Source: Alteromonadales bacterium alter-6D02
Lineage (GTDB): Bacteria > Pseudomonadota > Gammaproteobacteria > Enterobacterales > Psychrobiaceae
Assembly (NCBI GenBank): GCA_002835545.1
Contig: PIZK01000027.1
Location: 1 to 64,000, forward strand
Direction: 5' to 3'
DNA: 64,000 nt
Within the stretch, counting starts at the first letter, position 1. Each line of letters starts with the position of its first letter. Of this stretch, positions 1-7,373 are shown piece by piece. The position numbers and the translations under genes were made by a program. The notes beneath the pieces are model-generated. The model made no database searches. It was not told where the DNA came from and worked only from the letters and a program-made list of their open reading frames with translations.

Positions 1-2
1 CG

Positions 3-119
3 GTTGGACTTGACCAGAATACAGAAGGGCAAAGTGAAGCTTTAATATTTAAGCCTGTCCTCTTTCTCTTTTTTCATCAACGCATAAATAGCAAAATCAT
101 TTTAAAAGGACTTAAGTAA
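3..119 (+). CDS. C-terminal tail of a gene entering from the left edge (partial)
   Basis: A reading frame is open from the left edge and stops with TAA at 117-119, sharing its last base with the ATG of the serine hydrolase (TAATG arrangement). The first residues (VGLDQNTEGQSEALIFK) resemble the final strand of the domain that often follows beta-lactamase-like serine hydrolases, but the stretch is too short for a family call. The repeat motif at 51-60 lies inside it, and the residues after it look unlike the start, so the natural end may have been replaced when the repeat arrived. Seen: the frame and the overlap. Inferred: that it is a real, possibly damaged, gene end. Confidence 0.3.
   Translation, partial: VGLDQNTEGQSEALIFKPVLFLFFHQRINSKIILKGLK
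51..60 (+). repeat. Short dispersed repeat AAGCCTGTCC, copy 1
   Basis: The ten bases AAGCCTGTCC recur in direct orientation at 1907-1916 and inverted (GGACAGGCTT) at 1835-1844, so copies bracket the serine hydrolase gene. From memory, an AAGGACAGGC-type core is common in REP-like palindromes mobilised by Y1 (RAYT) transposases. No transposase gene is present here. Confidence 0.5.
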
Positions 120-1627
120 TGAAAGTTTTTCCCCTTCTAGTGTCGTTGTCTATTTGGGCAAGTAACTCTTATGCTATGGATGATTTCTCTGCCATTGATA
201 ACTATGTAAACGCAGCGAAAAAGGAAATAGGCTTGCCTTCTGGCACCGCTATTGCTGTTGTTAAAGACGGTGAAATTGTTTATGAAGGGTATTTTGGTTA
301 CGCTAACATCAAAGAAAACAAGAAAGTAACTGCTGAAACAGCATTCTATATTGCCTCAATTACAAAACCTATGTTCGCTTTGTCGGCTTTACTGATGGAA
401 CACAATGGAGATATTAAAGACAGCACTACAATGGCTGAAATGTTCCCAAAGCAAGACTTGTTGAATATTGATGCAGATAAAGTTCAATTAAAACACTTAA
501 TGTCGTGTTCAGCAGGCATAGAGAATGATGCGCTTGTCAATGCGTTAGCTTTTACGGGCAATCATAACCTTCAACAACGTCAAACTCTTTTAAGTGCTTC
601 GGTTAAAAATGAAAGAAACCCTTTGGGGCAATTTGAATATACCAATCTTGGTTTTAATATTGTTAGTGTATGGGTTGATAACTTTTACTCGCAAGACTGG
701 CAAAAGATATTATCAGAGACAATTTATCAACCACTTGGCATGAATCATACTAGCTCCTACATGAGTGATGCCGCTAAAAAACGTATTGAGGTAGCTCGTC
801 CTTATGGATTAACAGGTGAAGATCCTACAGCAATTTTACCGTTTGAAAAAAGCGATATAACTATGCATGCTGCCGGTGGAACTATTGCAACTGCATCTGA
901 TCTTGGACTATTTTTAATCGCGCAGCTCAATCAGGGAAAAGTCAATGGCAAACAAGTGTTCCCTGCTTCAGTCATTAAAAAGTCTCACCAACAATTAGTC
1001 TCACACGATGCAAGTTATCTTGATTTTAAACGTACTGGTTATGCATGGGGTTGGCAAATAGGCCCATACAAAGGAAGAAAAATGCTTCATCATTTTGGTG
1101 GTGTTGCTGGCACTCATACCCACAGCTCTTTTATTCCAGAGCATAATATTGGTTTAGTCGTATTGAATAATGAAAGTCAAATTAGTCAATATTTAACCAA
1201 TGCCATAAGTGATATCGCTTATAGTATTTTACTTGATGATGGTGACGCCAATAAAAAGGCAGAAAAGCATATTTTATCGATGCGAGTAAGAGCTTCTGAA
1301 GTGAAAACAAACATTAAAAAATGGAATGATGTAAGTGCAAAAAAAGCATCCTCTAGAGTTATGCAACTGAGTCTGGATAAACAAAAATATGTTGGCGTAT
1401 TTCATCATCCTCTTTGGGGGCAATTAAATATTAAACTGCTTAAGTCAGGGAATTTTGAAGTGAGATTAGGTGAAATTAGCACAATAGCAACAGCTTTTAC
1501 TAAATTGGATACAATGAGGGTCGAGTTCTCTGCAATGAATGAGGGAGGAAAAGTTTTAACATATAAAATAAAAGATGGTGAAGTTAAAGAATTATCGCTT
1601 TTCGGAGAAAAATTTAACAAGGTATAA
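119..1627 (+). CDS. Secreted beta-lactamase-family serine hydrolase
   Basis: Serine hydrolase of the class C beta-lactamase / penicillin-binding-protein-like superfamily (Beta-lactamase, PF00144), 502 aa. The N-terminus is a signal peptide ending near SNSYA, so it acts in the periplasm or outside. Active-site motifs are visible: S-x-x-K as SITK around residue 80, Y-x-N as YTN around residue 179, and an HFGG segment near residue 323 in place of the KTG box. A C-terminal beta-rich domain of about 100 residues follows (YVGVFHHPLWGQ...), as in many family members of unknown substrate. The start follows AAAGGA with good spacing and overlaps the stop of the partial upstream frame. Short repeats flank the gene and a broken peptidase gene lies downstream, so it may be part of a rearranged segment. 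The substrate (peptide, ester or beta-lactam) cannot be told. Confidence 0.85.
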   Translation: MKVFPLLVSLSIWASNSYAMDDFSAIDNYVNAAKKEIGLPSGTAIAVVKDGEIVYEGYFGYANIKENKKVTAETAFYIASITKPMFALSALLMEHNGDIKDSTTMAEMFPKQDLLNIDADKVQLKHLMSCSAGIENDALVNALAFTGNHNLQQRQTLLSASVKNERNPLGQFEYTNLGFNIVSVWVDNFYSQDWQKILSETIYQPLGMNHTSSYMSDAAKKRIEVARPYGLTGEDPTAILPFEKSDITMHAAGGTIATASDLGLFLIAQLNQGKVNGKQVFPASVIKKSHQQLVSHDASYLDFKRTGYAWGWQIGPYKGRKMLHHFGGVAGTHTHSSFIPEHNIGLVVLNNESQISQYLTNAISDIAYSILLDDGDANKKAEKHILSMRVRASEVKTNIKKWNDVSAKKASSRVMQLSLDKQKYVGVFHHPLWGQLNIKLLKSGNFEVRLGEISTIATAFTKLDTMRVEFSAMNEGGKVLTYKIKDGEVKELSLFGEKFNKV

Positions 1628-1916
1628 CTAAAAAAGCGGCATAAAACCAACTAATACCTATAAGCCATAACTGAGTTAATCAGCATGAGTTACTTATTTG
1701 GCGACATCTTGTCGTCAAACTAAAATCAATAAACAAAATTGTCGCATCCCCTTGTCGGTTACTCGTTAATATCATTTCCGACCAACACAGATTGCGGCTC
1801 TGTTATTGTTGTCTCAGCAAGGAAGAAAATAAAAGGACAGGCTTCAATATGAGGGCATAATTTGCTTAATTAGAAAAAGCTTAAAAGTTTAAGCCCGAAA
1901 AAGTCTAAGCCTGTCC
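1628..1916. repeat. Intergenic segment with short inverted repeats and REP-like motif copies 2 and 3
   Basis: No gene is visible here. The segment holds GGACAGGCTT at 1835-1844 and its reverse complement AAGCCTGTCC at 1907-1916, forming an inverted pair about 60 bases apart. Smaller dyads lie between and before them: GCTTAA-AAGT-TTAAGC near 1879, and CGACA-TCT-TGTCG near 1702. The right-hand copy sits at the exact point where recognisable S41 peptidase coding sequence begins, so it marks a rearrangement junction. Confidence 0.5.
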
Positions 1917-2260
1917 AGTTTTTCACTGCTGCCGAAGCGTTTGCTTATGATCTACAAAGCCTTAAACGGGCAATCATTGTAGGCGAAACAACCTTGGGCG
2001 GCGCACATCCGGTGCGCTTTATTGATTTTGGTGATGGTTTTGTCGCAGGTATTCCTTATGGAAAGGCAATCAATCCAATAACAAAGAGTAATTGGGAGTG
2101 GGTTGGCGTCACTCCAGATATTGAAACCTCAACAGACAATGCCTTTGAAACTGCATATCACGCAGCATTAAATAAGCTATTAAATGTAACTCGTGATAAA
2201 TATCACAGGGCTGATATACAAAACGAGCTCAATGCTTTAAGCCCTCGTTTAACACAATAA
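1917..2260 (+). pseudogene. C-terminal remnant of an S41 (tail-specific/IRBP-like) peptidase
   Basis: The frame from about 1919 to the stop at 2260 encodes the end of an S41-family serine peptidase. It contains TAAEAFAYDLQSLKRA, then IVGETTLGGAHPV, then GIPYGKAINPITKSNWEWVGVTPDI, matching the typical order FSAAEEFAYDL...IVGETTGGGAHP...VGV.PD. The N-terminal two thirds are missing, and the nucleophile position (Ser in the family's F-S-A-A-E) reads Thr. Homology stops abruptly at the AAGCCTGTCC repeat. An internal ATG at 1994 would give 88 aa with no active site. I therefore call this a relic; the missing part may have been displaced by the serine hydrolase segment. Confidence 0.75.
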
Positions 2261-2392
2261 TAAGAACAAGGCGTATCTCGTCATGTCATATAACAAACAA
2301 ATCAACGAAGGACTTGAAAGCTTGGCTTAAGCTTTTTCGTACTAAATTTTACCAATTATTGTAAACCAGAGATCAGGACGTTAGGGGAACTT

Positions 2393-2731
2393 ATGGATAA
2401 GCATCACTTCAGATTAAAATGGCTGTTTATGGGATTAGGAAGCTTAGGGCTACTATTGAGCGTATTTGTGCTCCCACAGATCTTGACTCTTTTTGAAGAA
2501 GTTTGGCTAGCTATGCCTGACCAACAATCAAATATACCTATTGTACTTAGCTCAGTATTCACTGCGATTATGGCGATGTGTCTTATCGGCGGTATTTTAT
2601 TGGCACGCAAACAGCGATTAGCACACACCGTTCTGCCAGTTGTTTCTGTGTTGCTGTTGTTGTCATTTCCCGTTGGTACTTGTCTGGGGTGTTATTATTT
2701 TTGGTATAAAATAAAAGTGGTGAATAATTAA
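2393..2731 (+). CDS. Small membrane protein of unknown function (3 TM)
   Basis: A 112-aa protein with about three hydrophobic helices (residues 9-33, 47-68 and 76-103) separated by short polar loops. A Cys-rich patch (GTCLGCYYF) lies near the end of the third helix. An AGGGGAAC ribosome site lies just before the ATG. I do not recognise the family. It belongs to a run of unrelated small genes on the same strand between the S41 relic and the LysR gene, with long non-coding gaps between them, which is usual for accessory DNA. Confidence 0.55.
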   Translation: MDKHHFRLKWLFMGLGSLGLLLSVFVLPQILTLFEEVWLAMPDQQSNIPIVLSSVFTAIMAMCLIGGILLARKQRLAHTVLPVVSVLLLLSFPVGTCLGCYYFWYKIKVVNN

Positions 2732-3111
2732 GTTACCGCAACAAACAAGTAGAGGTGTGGTGCGGCTGTCACTGCGCTGTCTAGTTGATGTTGCTCAATG
2801 AGTGGTTTGAAGATAAATACTCAATGGTACGGTGGATTACCGGAGTCGGTGTTTAGCATTAATGACTAATGGCCTTTACTTGATAATCACAGGTAGGTAA
2901 GGTATTGTTAATAAAGTGTTTAAATATTGTTGTTCGGCAGCTTTTATCATGAACCAACAACACTCGTCACGTCGATTTAGAACAACCCTATTAGTCAGTG
3001 AAGTGGGCATGACAACCTAGCGTAAATATCAACGCTAACGTTAATACCAATTCAAATACTGTAGGAATAGCTGGCTAGATAGAAAATTTTTATTAAAAAG
3101 GAATCATTACT
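2732..3111. other. 380-bp gap without a recognisable gene
   Basis: I see no convincing ORF, RNA or terminator on either strand. The stretch is mildly AT-rich, and AAAAAGGAA shortly before 3112 serves as ribosome site for the next gene. I checked it for integron attC ends and found none. Confidence 0.5.
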
Positions 3112-3420
3112 ATGAAAAGGAAGTCTTTCACAATCGCATCATTACTGTTTATTACGGCATGCTCATCGACCGTAGTCCCCTTAGGCGATGACACTTACAG
3201 AATAACCGTAGTCCCCTTAGGCGATGACACTTACAGAATAACTAAAGTCGCTAACGAAGCGTTAAAAACCAAAACTTCACTGCAAGCATCATTGAACCAA
3301 GAGGCTAGTGAGTTTTGTCAAAGTGAAAAGAGTAGCACAAACTTAAAAACCATCATGACCAGTTCCACTGTCAATCATAAGAATCAACTAATAAGGGCTG
3401 AGTTAGAATTTAGCTGCTAA
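3112..3420 (+). CDS. Small lipoprotein with a duplicated 12-residue segment
   Basis: A 102-aa predicted lipoprotein: the signal peptide ends in a lipobox (ITAC, Cys17), so the mature chain should be lipid-anchored. Directly after the Cys comes VVPLGDDTYRIT twice in a row, encoded by a perfect 36-bp tandem repeat. In the small lipoprotein family it resembles, a single V-P-x-G-x-D-T-Y block near the N-terminus is usual, so the second copy looks like a recent duplication. The rest is polar and helical with two Cys residues (FCQS, and Cys at the C-terminus) that could form a disulfide. Function unknown. AAAAAGGAATC precedes the ATG. Confidence 0.65.
   Translation: MKRKSFTIASLLFITACSSTVVPLGDDTYRITVVPLGDDTYRITKVANEALKTKTSLQASLNQEASEFCQSEKSSTNLKTIMTSSTVNHKNQLIRAELEFSC
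3171..3242 (+). repeat. Perfect 36-bp in-frame tandem duplication
   Basis: Bases 3171-3206 and 3207-3242 are identical and adjacent. Each unit begins CGTAGTCCCC and ends AGAATAAC, and is 12 codons long, so the reading frame is kept. The lack of any difference between copies points to a very recent event or to ongoing slippage. Confidence 0.95.
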
Positions 3421-3642
3421 TTGACTCTTGGGGCACATCAATTTACGAGGGTGAAACAATACGTTGTTTTGCTCCTGTTTCGCGACTTAAGTATCAGCCA
3501 CAAACTCGGCTTACTGACGTTACTTTTAGTTGGAAATAACAATGTTTATTGTTGATAAGCTTCGCCAAGTCACCTTAATAAAGGGGTTACGGTTCTCGCT
3601 AAAAAATGGGCGTTGCCATGCTGCAAATCAAGAAAAACATAC

Positions 3643-4056
3643 ATGGAAAAAATTGTATTAAGGCTATTATGTCTGTGTTTAATAGTCGCTGGCTCGACGC
3701 ATGTGTTCGATAATATCTATTACGGTTTATTTCCATATCAATTTGTTCCTACTTGGATAAATATCTATTGGTCTTTACTCGGTGTTCTAGATTATTGTGT
3801 GGTTTTGCTATTACTTAAATATCGCAAAATAGGTTTAGTGGCTGTATTAGTGTTGATGGCCACAAATGTGGCGATTAACTCATTTGTGCTTTATTCCCTT
3901 GAAGCACTCGAGTCCAGTATTGCGCTTCAAACTCAAACGTTATTTCTTGGTTTCTGTATTGGGGTTGTGCCTTGGCTTTGGAAAACTCCGTTGCAATTGT
4001 CAACAGTGGCTAAGGCTGATGCGAATGGAGAAATCAGCACCAGAATAACCGAATAA
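3643..4056 (+). CDS. Small integral membrane protein of unknown function (4 TM)
   Basis: About 137 aa from the ATG at 3643. A TTG at 3613 would add ten residues (PCCKSRKTY and the initiator) that look non-membrane, so I prefer the ATG. Four hydrophobic helices are visible, covering roughly residues 5-25, 37-60, 64-84 and 95-115, followed by a polar C-terminal tail. The topology resembles small DoxX-like or SdpI-like proteins, but no diagnostic motif is seen. No operon partner lies close by. Confidence 0.55.
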   Translation: MEKIVLRLLCLCLIVAGSTHVFDNIYYGLFPYQFVPTWINIYWSLLGVLDYCVVLLLLKYRKIGLVAVLVLMATNVAINSFVLYSLEALESSIALQTQTLFLGFCIGVVPWLWKTPLQLSTVAKADANGEISTRITE

Positions 4057-4336
4057 AACGCTGTAACACTATCCTACTCAGTGCTTATATTGGAGAGTCA
4101 TGACCCCTTATGATCGTGATTTTCGCTGTTGCTGTGGGATAAGTATCAAGGGCTTAACGTTCATGAAGTTGTCTTTTTAAAATACGAAAGGCATATCCAA
4201 TGAGCAGGGGCTTATGGCGCTATGTTAACTGCTCCTGAGAGAAGTCGTTAAAAAATAGTTGTTTATGTGGCTAGCATGCTTGAGAAGTCTGAGTTTGACC
4301 ACATTACAATAACAGGAGAACGAATCAGGACTAACC

Positions 4337-4759
4337 ATGCAAAGAACTCTACCGATATTTGGAACAAAGCCCACGAGTCACACCATTGCACTATGTGTAC
4401 TGACGTGCGGACTGTATGTCATCTATCGATTATATACACTGACGTTGCAAACGAACCCGCATATTAAAAATCCAATAGCCACGTGGTTTGTCGTCGCCGC
4501 GGTCGTTATTCATTTGCTCTCATTTATCAGTCTGGCTTATTTTATCCTCGCCAGTGGCTCTCAGCAGTTATTACTTTTTTCTAAAGTAATGCATGTGATT
4601 TCGTCTATTTCACACCTTATATGGATTGGGAAGCTTAGAAATAGAATTCATCGTCTATTGGGGGCAGAAAAGGGGAGCAGCGCGTGGCTAAACCCTTTCC
4701 TTAGCACTTTCTTACATGTTATTTATATTCAATACAAAATCAATCTAGCGGTTCTGTAA
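4337..4759 (+). CDS. Membrane protein, DUF4234-like
   Basis: 140 aa with three or four hydrophobic segments. The first part (LCVLTCGLYVIYRLYTL) resembles the opening helix of DUF4234 membrane proteins, which typically read T-x-G-x-Y-x-x-Y-W. The ATG at 4337 has AGGA a few bases upstream. A second frame (4267-4467) overlaps its start but shows no protein-like pattern. Function is unknown and the family call is tentative. Confidence 0.5.
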   Translation: MQRTLPIFGTKPTSHTIALCVLTCGLYVIYRLYTLTLQTNPHIKNPIATWFVVAAVVIHLLSFISLAYFILASGSQQLLLFSKVMHVISSISHLIWIGKLRNRIHRLLGAEKGSSAWLNPFLSTFLHVIYIQYKINLAVL

Positions 4760-4798
4760 AGCAATAACCGATTGAGCAGAACCTTGATAAACCAGTCA

Positions 4799-5719
4799 CT
4801 ATTGCCCACTGGGGTGGGGTGGGGGACTCAAATGACAGCGTTTAATTTCTTCAATCAACGCTTGAGCCAATGGTGAAGTGACGGCATTCTTGGATGTAAT
4901 GAGTGTCACGGGGATTTCGTAAGAATATTTTTTCGGAAGAATCGACTTAAATAACCCTTTTTCAACCCAATGACTCGCGTAATGCTCAGGTAAGTAGCCG
5001 ATAAACGCACCAGATAGAATCAGTTGAGCGATGCCTTCATCATGGTATGCGGTGGCGCTATTTTGATAGTTTAAGCCATCGTTTCGCACTTCTTTATCTC
5101 GCATATAGTTACTGGTGATCACTTCGGATTCTTCTAGTAGCGATACCACTTCCTTTGGTTCACACTCAAATAGTGGGTGACCTTGGGCGCAGTACAAATA
5201 GTTCGTTTCGTTGTGTAGTGGTAAATAATCTAGCCCGCGTAGATGGTGGCGACTCACACCAAACCCGACAAGAGAGCGGCCATTGACCACCGACGTTTCC
5301 ACTTCCCGAGCTTCACATACATTAATATCAAATTGAATATTATCCCCACGAGCTTTGAGCGCCGAAATGACACGGGCAACTCCACAACGAGGATCGCTCA
5401 CTAATGTATCAATGGTCGCGATAGTGACCCGGCCAGATAACTCACTTTTGGCACTGGCGACCGTCGTCATGAAGGCGTCACATTGTTGCAAAAGCTCTAA
5501 CGATGCTTGATAAGTCACTCGCCCCGGCTCGGTTAACTCAAAACCACTACGACCCCGTTTACATAGCTTGATACCTAAGCGCACCTCTAGATCAGATAAG
5601 TGTGAGCTGATGGTTGAGCGACCAATGTTCAAACGTGATTCAGCGGCTGATAAACCGCCGCATTCTACAATGGCAACAAATATTCTGAGTAAACGTAAAT
5701 CAACGTCATGGATTTGCAT
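4799..5719 (-). CDS. LysR-family transcriptional regulator, divergent from hutH
   Basis: LysR-type regulator of 306 aa. The N-terminal winged helix-turn-helix (LRIFVAIVECGGLSAAESRL, then IGRSTISSHLSDLEVRLG) is followed by a periplasmic-binding-like effector domain (about residues 90-295). I start it at the ATG at 5719, because the upstream 25 codons of the longer frame run through the promoter region and lack family features. It is transcribed away from hutH-hutU, the classical arrangement for a LysR protein controlling the divergent operon. A 7-bp perfect dyad lies in the shared 147-bp gap. A histidine or urocanate effector is an inference from position; the usual hut regulator HutC (GntR family) is not in this window. 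Confidence 0.85.
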   Translation of the reverse strand: MQIHDVDLRLLRIFVAIVECGGLSAAESRLNIGRSTISSHLSDLEVRLGIKLCKRGRSGFELTEPGRVTYQASLELLQQCDAFMTTVASAKSELSGRVTIATIDTLVSDPRCGVARVISALKARGDNIQFDINVCEAREVETSVVNGRSLVGFGVSRHHLRGLDYLPLHNETNYLYCAQGHPLFECEPKEVVSLLEESEVITSNYMRDKEVRNDGLNYQNSATAYHDEGIAQLILSGAFIGYLPEHYASHWVEKGLFKSILPKKYSYEIPVTLITSKNAVTSPLAQALIEEIKRCHLSPPPHPSGQ

Positions 5720-5743
5720 TATTTCACCGTCTGTTAGTTCGAT

Positions 5744-5767
5744 ATAATCGGAATGAATTACGATTAT
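5744..5767. promoter_or_regulatory. Candidate operator between the LysR gene and hutH
   Basis: ATAATCG-N10-CGATTAT is a perfect 7-bp dyad 24 bp long. It starts 25 bp upstream of the LysR start and ends 100 bp before the hutH start. LysR proteins commonly bind such interrupted dyads in divergent promoters, though the spacing differs from the textbook T-N11-A. Confidence 0.5.
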
Positions 5768-5866
5768 TATGCATCTGTAAAACAACAGCAGCAAGTTATA
5801 ATTAACAAACTGTTTAGTAGTTTTCTTAAAAAATATAAGAATATAGAAATATTTAGGAGTATTTAT

Positions 5867-7360
5867 ATGACATTTAATTATGGTATCGATCGCTTAGATT
5901 TAGATCTAGTGAACGCGATTGCTAACGGCGACATCAAAGCAGTACTGAGCCAAGAAGCGATTGATAAAATTAATACCAGTCGTCAACGTGTTGAAAAGAT
6001 GGCGGCATCAGATGAGCCTGTTTATGGAATCAATACTGGCTTTGGTCCGTTATGTGACACACAAATCACCCCTGAAGAAACCAATTTATTACAAAAAAAC
6101 TTACTAATCACTCATGCTGTTGGTGTTGGTGAGCCCATTGCTAAAGCCATTTCTAAATTAATGCTTATCACTAAAGTACACGCATTAAGTCAGGGTTTTT
6201 CAGGTATTCGTCTAGAAACTGTTGAAAGAATGCTAGCGTTTATCGAGCTAGACTTAATTCCAGTTGTCCCAGAGCAAGGCTCTGTTGGTGCGTCAGGCGA
6301 TTTAGCACCGCTATCACATTTATTCTTACCATTACTCGGCGAAGGTGAGTTCTGGCACGGTGATAGCATGATCCCAGCAGCCCAAGCGTTAAAAGAGCAT
6401 GGGTTAGAGCCAATGGATCTACACGCTAAAGAAGGTCTTGCACTCATTAATGGTACGCAGTTTATCTTGTCGCACGCGATTACGGCGTTAACTAAGATGC
6501 GTTACTTATTAGACTTAGCAGATATTACAGGCGCAATGAGCATCGAAGGGATGCAGGGCAGTGAGTCTCCGTTTAGAGAAGAGCTTCATGCAACTCGTCC
6601 GTTTCCAGGCAACCTTGAAGTCGCTGCTCGCATGAGACGTTTCTTTAAAGACTCTCAAAACATGGCTGATCATGAAGAGTGTGACCGTGTTCAAGATCCG
6701 TACTCACTACGTTGTATTCCACAAGTTCACGGTGCATCACGTAATGCTTACGCTCATTTATATGAGCTTGCTGAAATTGAAATGAATTCAGTGACTGATA
6801 ACCCAATCGTAATTAGCAGTGAGGAAGCAATCTCAGGTGGTAGCTTCCACGGTCAACCGCTGGCTATGGTACTTGACTATGCATCAATCGCTGCGGCTGA
6901 ATTAGGTAATATCTCTGACCGTCGCTGTTACTTATTATTAGAAGGTTTACACGGCTTACCACGTTTATTGACAACATCAGGCGGTTTGAACTCTGGCATG
7001 ATGATCCCACAATATGCAACAGCAGCATTAGTGACAGAGAATAAATCACTGTGTTTCCCACCATCAGCTGATAGTGTACCAACATCGATGGGTCAAGAAG
7101 ATCACGTATCAATGGGTAGTATCTCTAGCCGTAAACTAAATCAAATCTTGGGTAACTTAGAAAAGATTTTTGCAATCGAGTTAATGTATGCAGCGCAAGC
7201 GATTGAATTTAGACGCCCTAACAAATGCTCAGATATTATTGAGCACAACTTTGACGTAATTAGAGCAAAAGTCGCTAAGCTTGAAGAAGACAGACTGTTA
7301 AAGCCAGACATCGATGCATTGATTACATTAGTTAAGACACAAGCCTTCAAAGTAAACTAA
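5867..7360 (+). CDS. hutH: Histidine ammonia-lyase
   Basis: Converts L-histidine to trans-urocanate and ammonia, the first step of histidine degradation (cytoplasm). 497 aa, normal for the family. The A-S-G triad that cyclises to the MIO prosthetic group is at residues 142-144 in GSVGASGDLAPLSH, the same numbering as in Pseudomonas HutH. Other family segments are YGINTGFGPL, NGTQ, and QDPYSLRCIPQVHGA. The start at 5867 follows TAGGAG; an earlier in-frame ATG-like extension (from 5753) would read through the promoter. hutU follows after 13 bases, so the two are co-transcribed. Tyrosine or phenylalanine lyases share the fold, but hutU next door settles the role. Confidence 0.95.
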   Translation: MTFNYGIDRLDLDLVNAIANGDIKAVLSQEAIDKINTSRQRVEKMAASDEPVYGINTGFGPLCDTQITPEETNLLQKNLLITHAVGVGEPIAKAISKLMLITKVHALSQGFSGIRLETVERMLAFIELDLIPVVPEQGSVGASGDLAPLSHLFLPLLGEGEFWHGDSMIPAAQALKEHGLEPMDLHAKEGLALINGTQFILSHAITALTKMRYLLDLADITGAMSIEGMQGSESPFREELHATRPFPGNLEVAARMRRFFKDSQNMADHEECDRVQDPYSLRCIPQVHGASRNAYAHLYELAEIEMNSVTDNPIVISSEEAISGGSFHGQPLAMVLDYASIAAAELGNISDRRCYLLLEGLHGLPRLLTTSGGLNSGMMIPQYATAALVTENKSLCFPPSADSVPTSMGQEDHVSMGSISSRKLNQILGNLEKIFAIELMYAAQAIEFRRPNKCSDIIEHNFDVIRAKVAKLEEDRLLKPDIDALITLVKTQAFKVN

Positions 7361-7373
7361 GGGGATACCAACA

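Noticed and set aside
1405-1650. Antisense and alternate-frame ORFs inside confident genes (for example 1405-1650, 6190-6447, 29517-29705, 57249-57572)
   Set aside because: They lie in the shadow of well-supported coding frames and have no ribosome sites or family features.
1628-4336. Possible integron cassette array (small same-strand genes with long gaps)
   Set aside because: No paired attC ends (GTTRRRY / RYYYAAC) of similar length follow the genes, and no integrase is in the window.
4267-4467. 66-aa frame overlapping the DUF4234-like gene
   Set aside because: No ribosome site and no protein-like composition; the overlapping frame has clear membrane helices.
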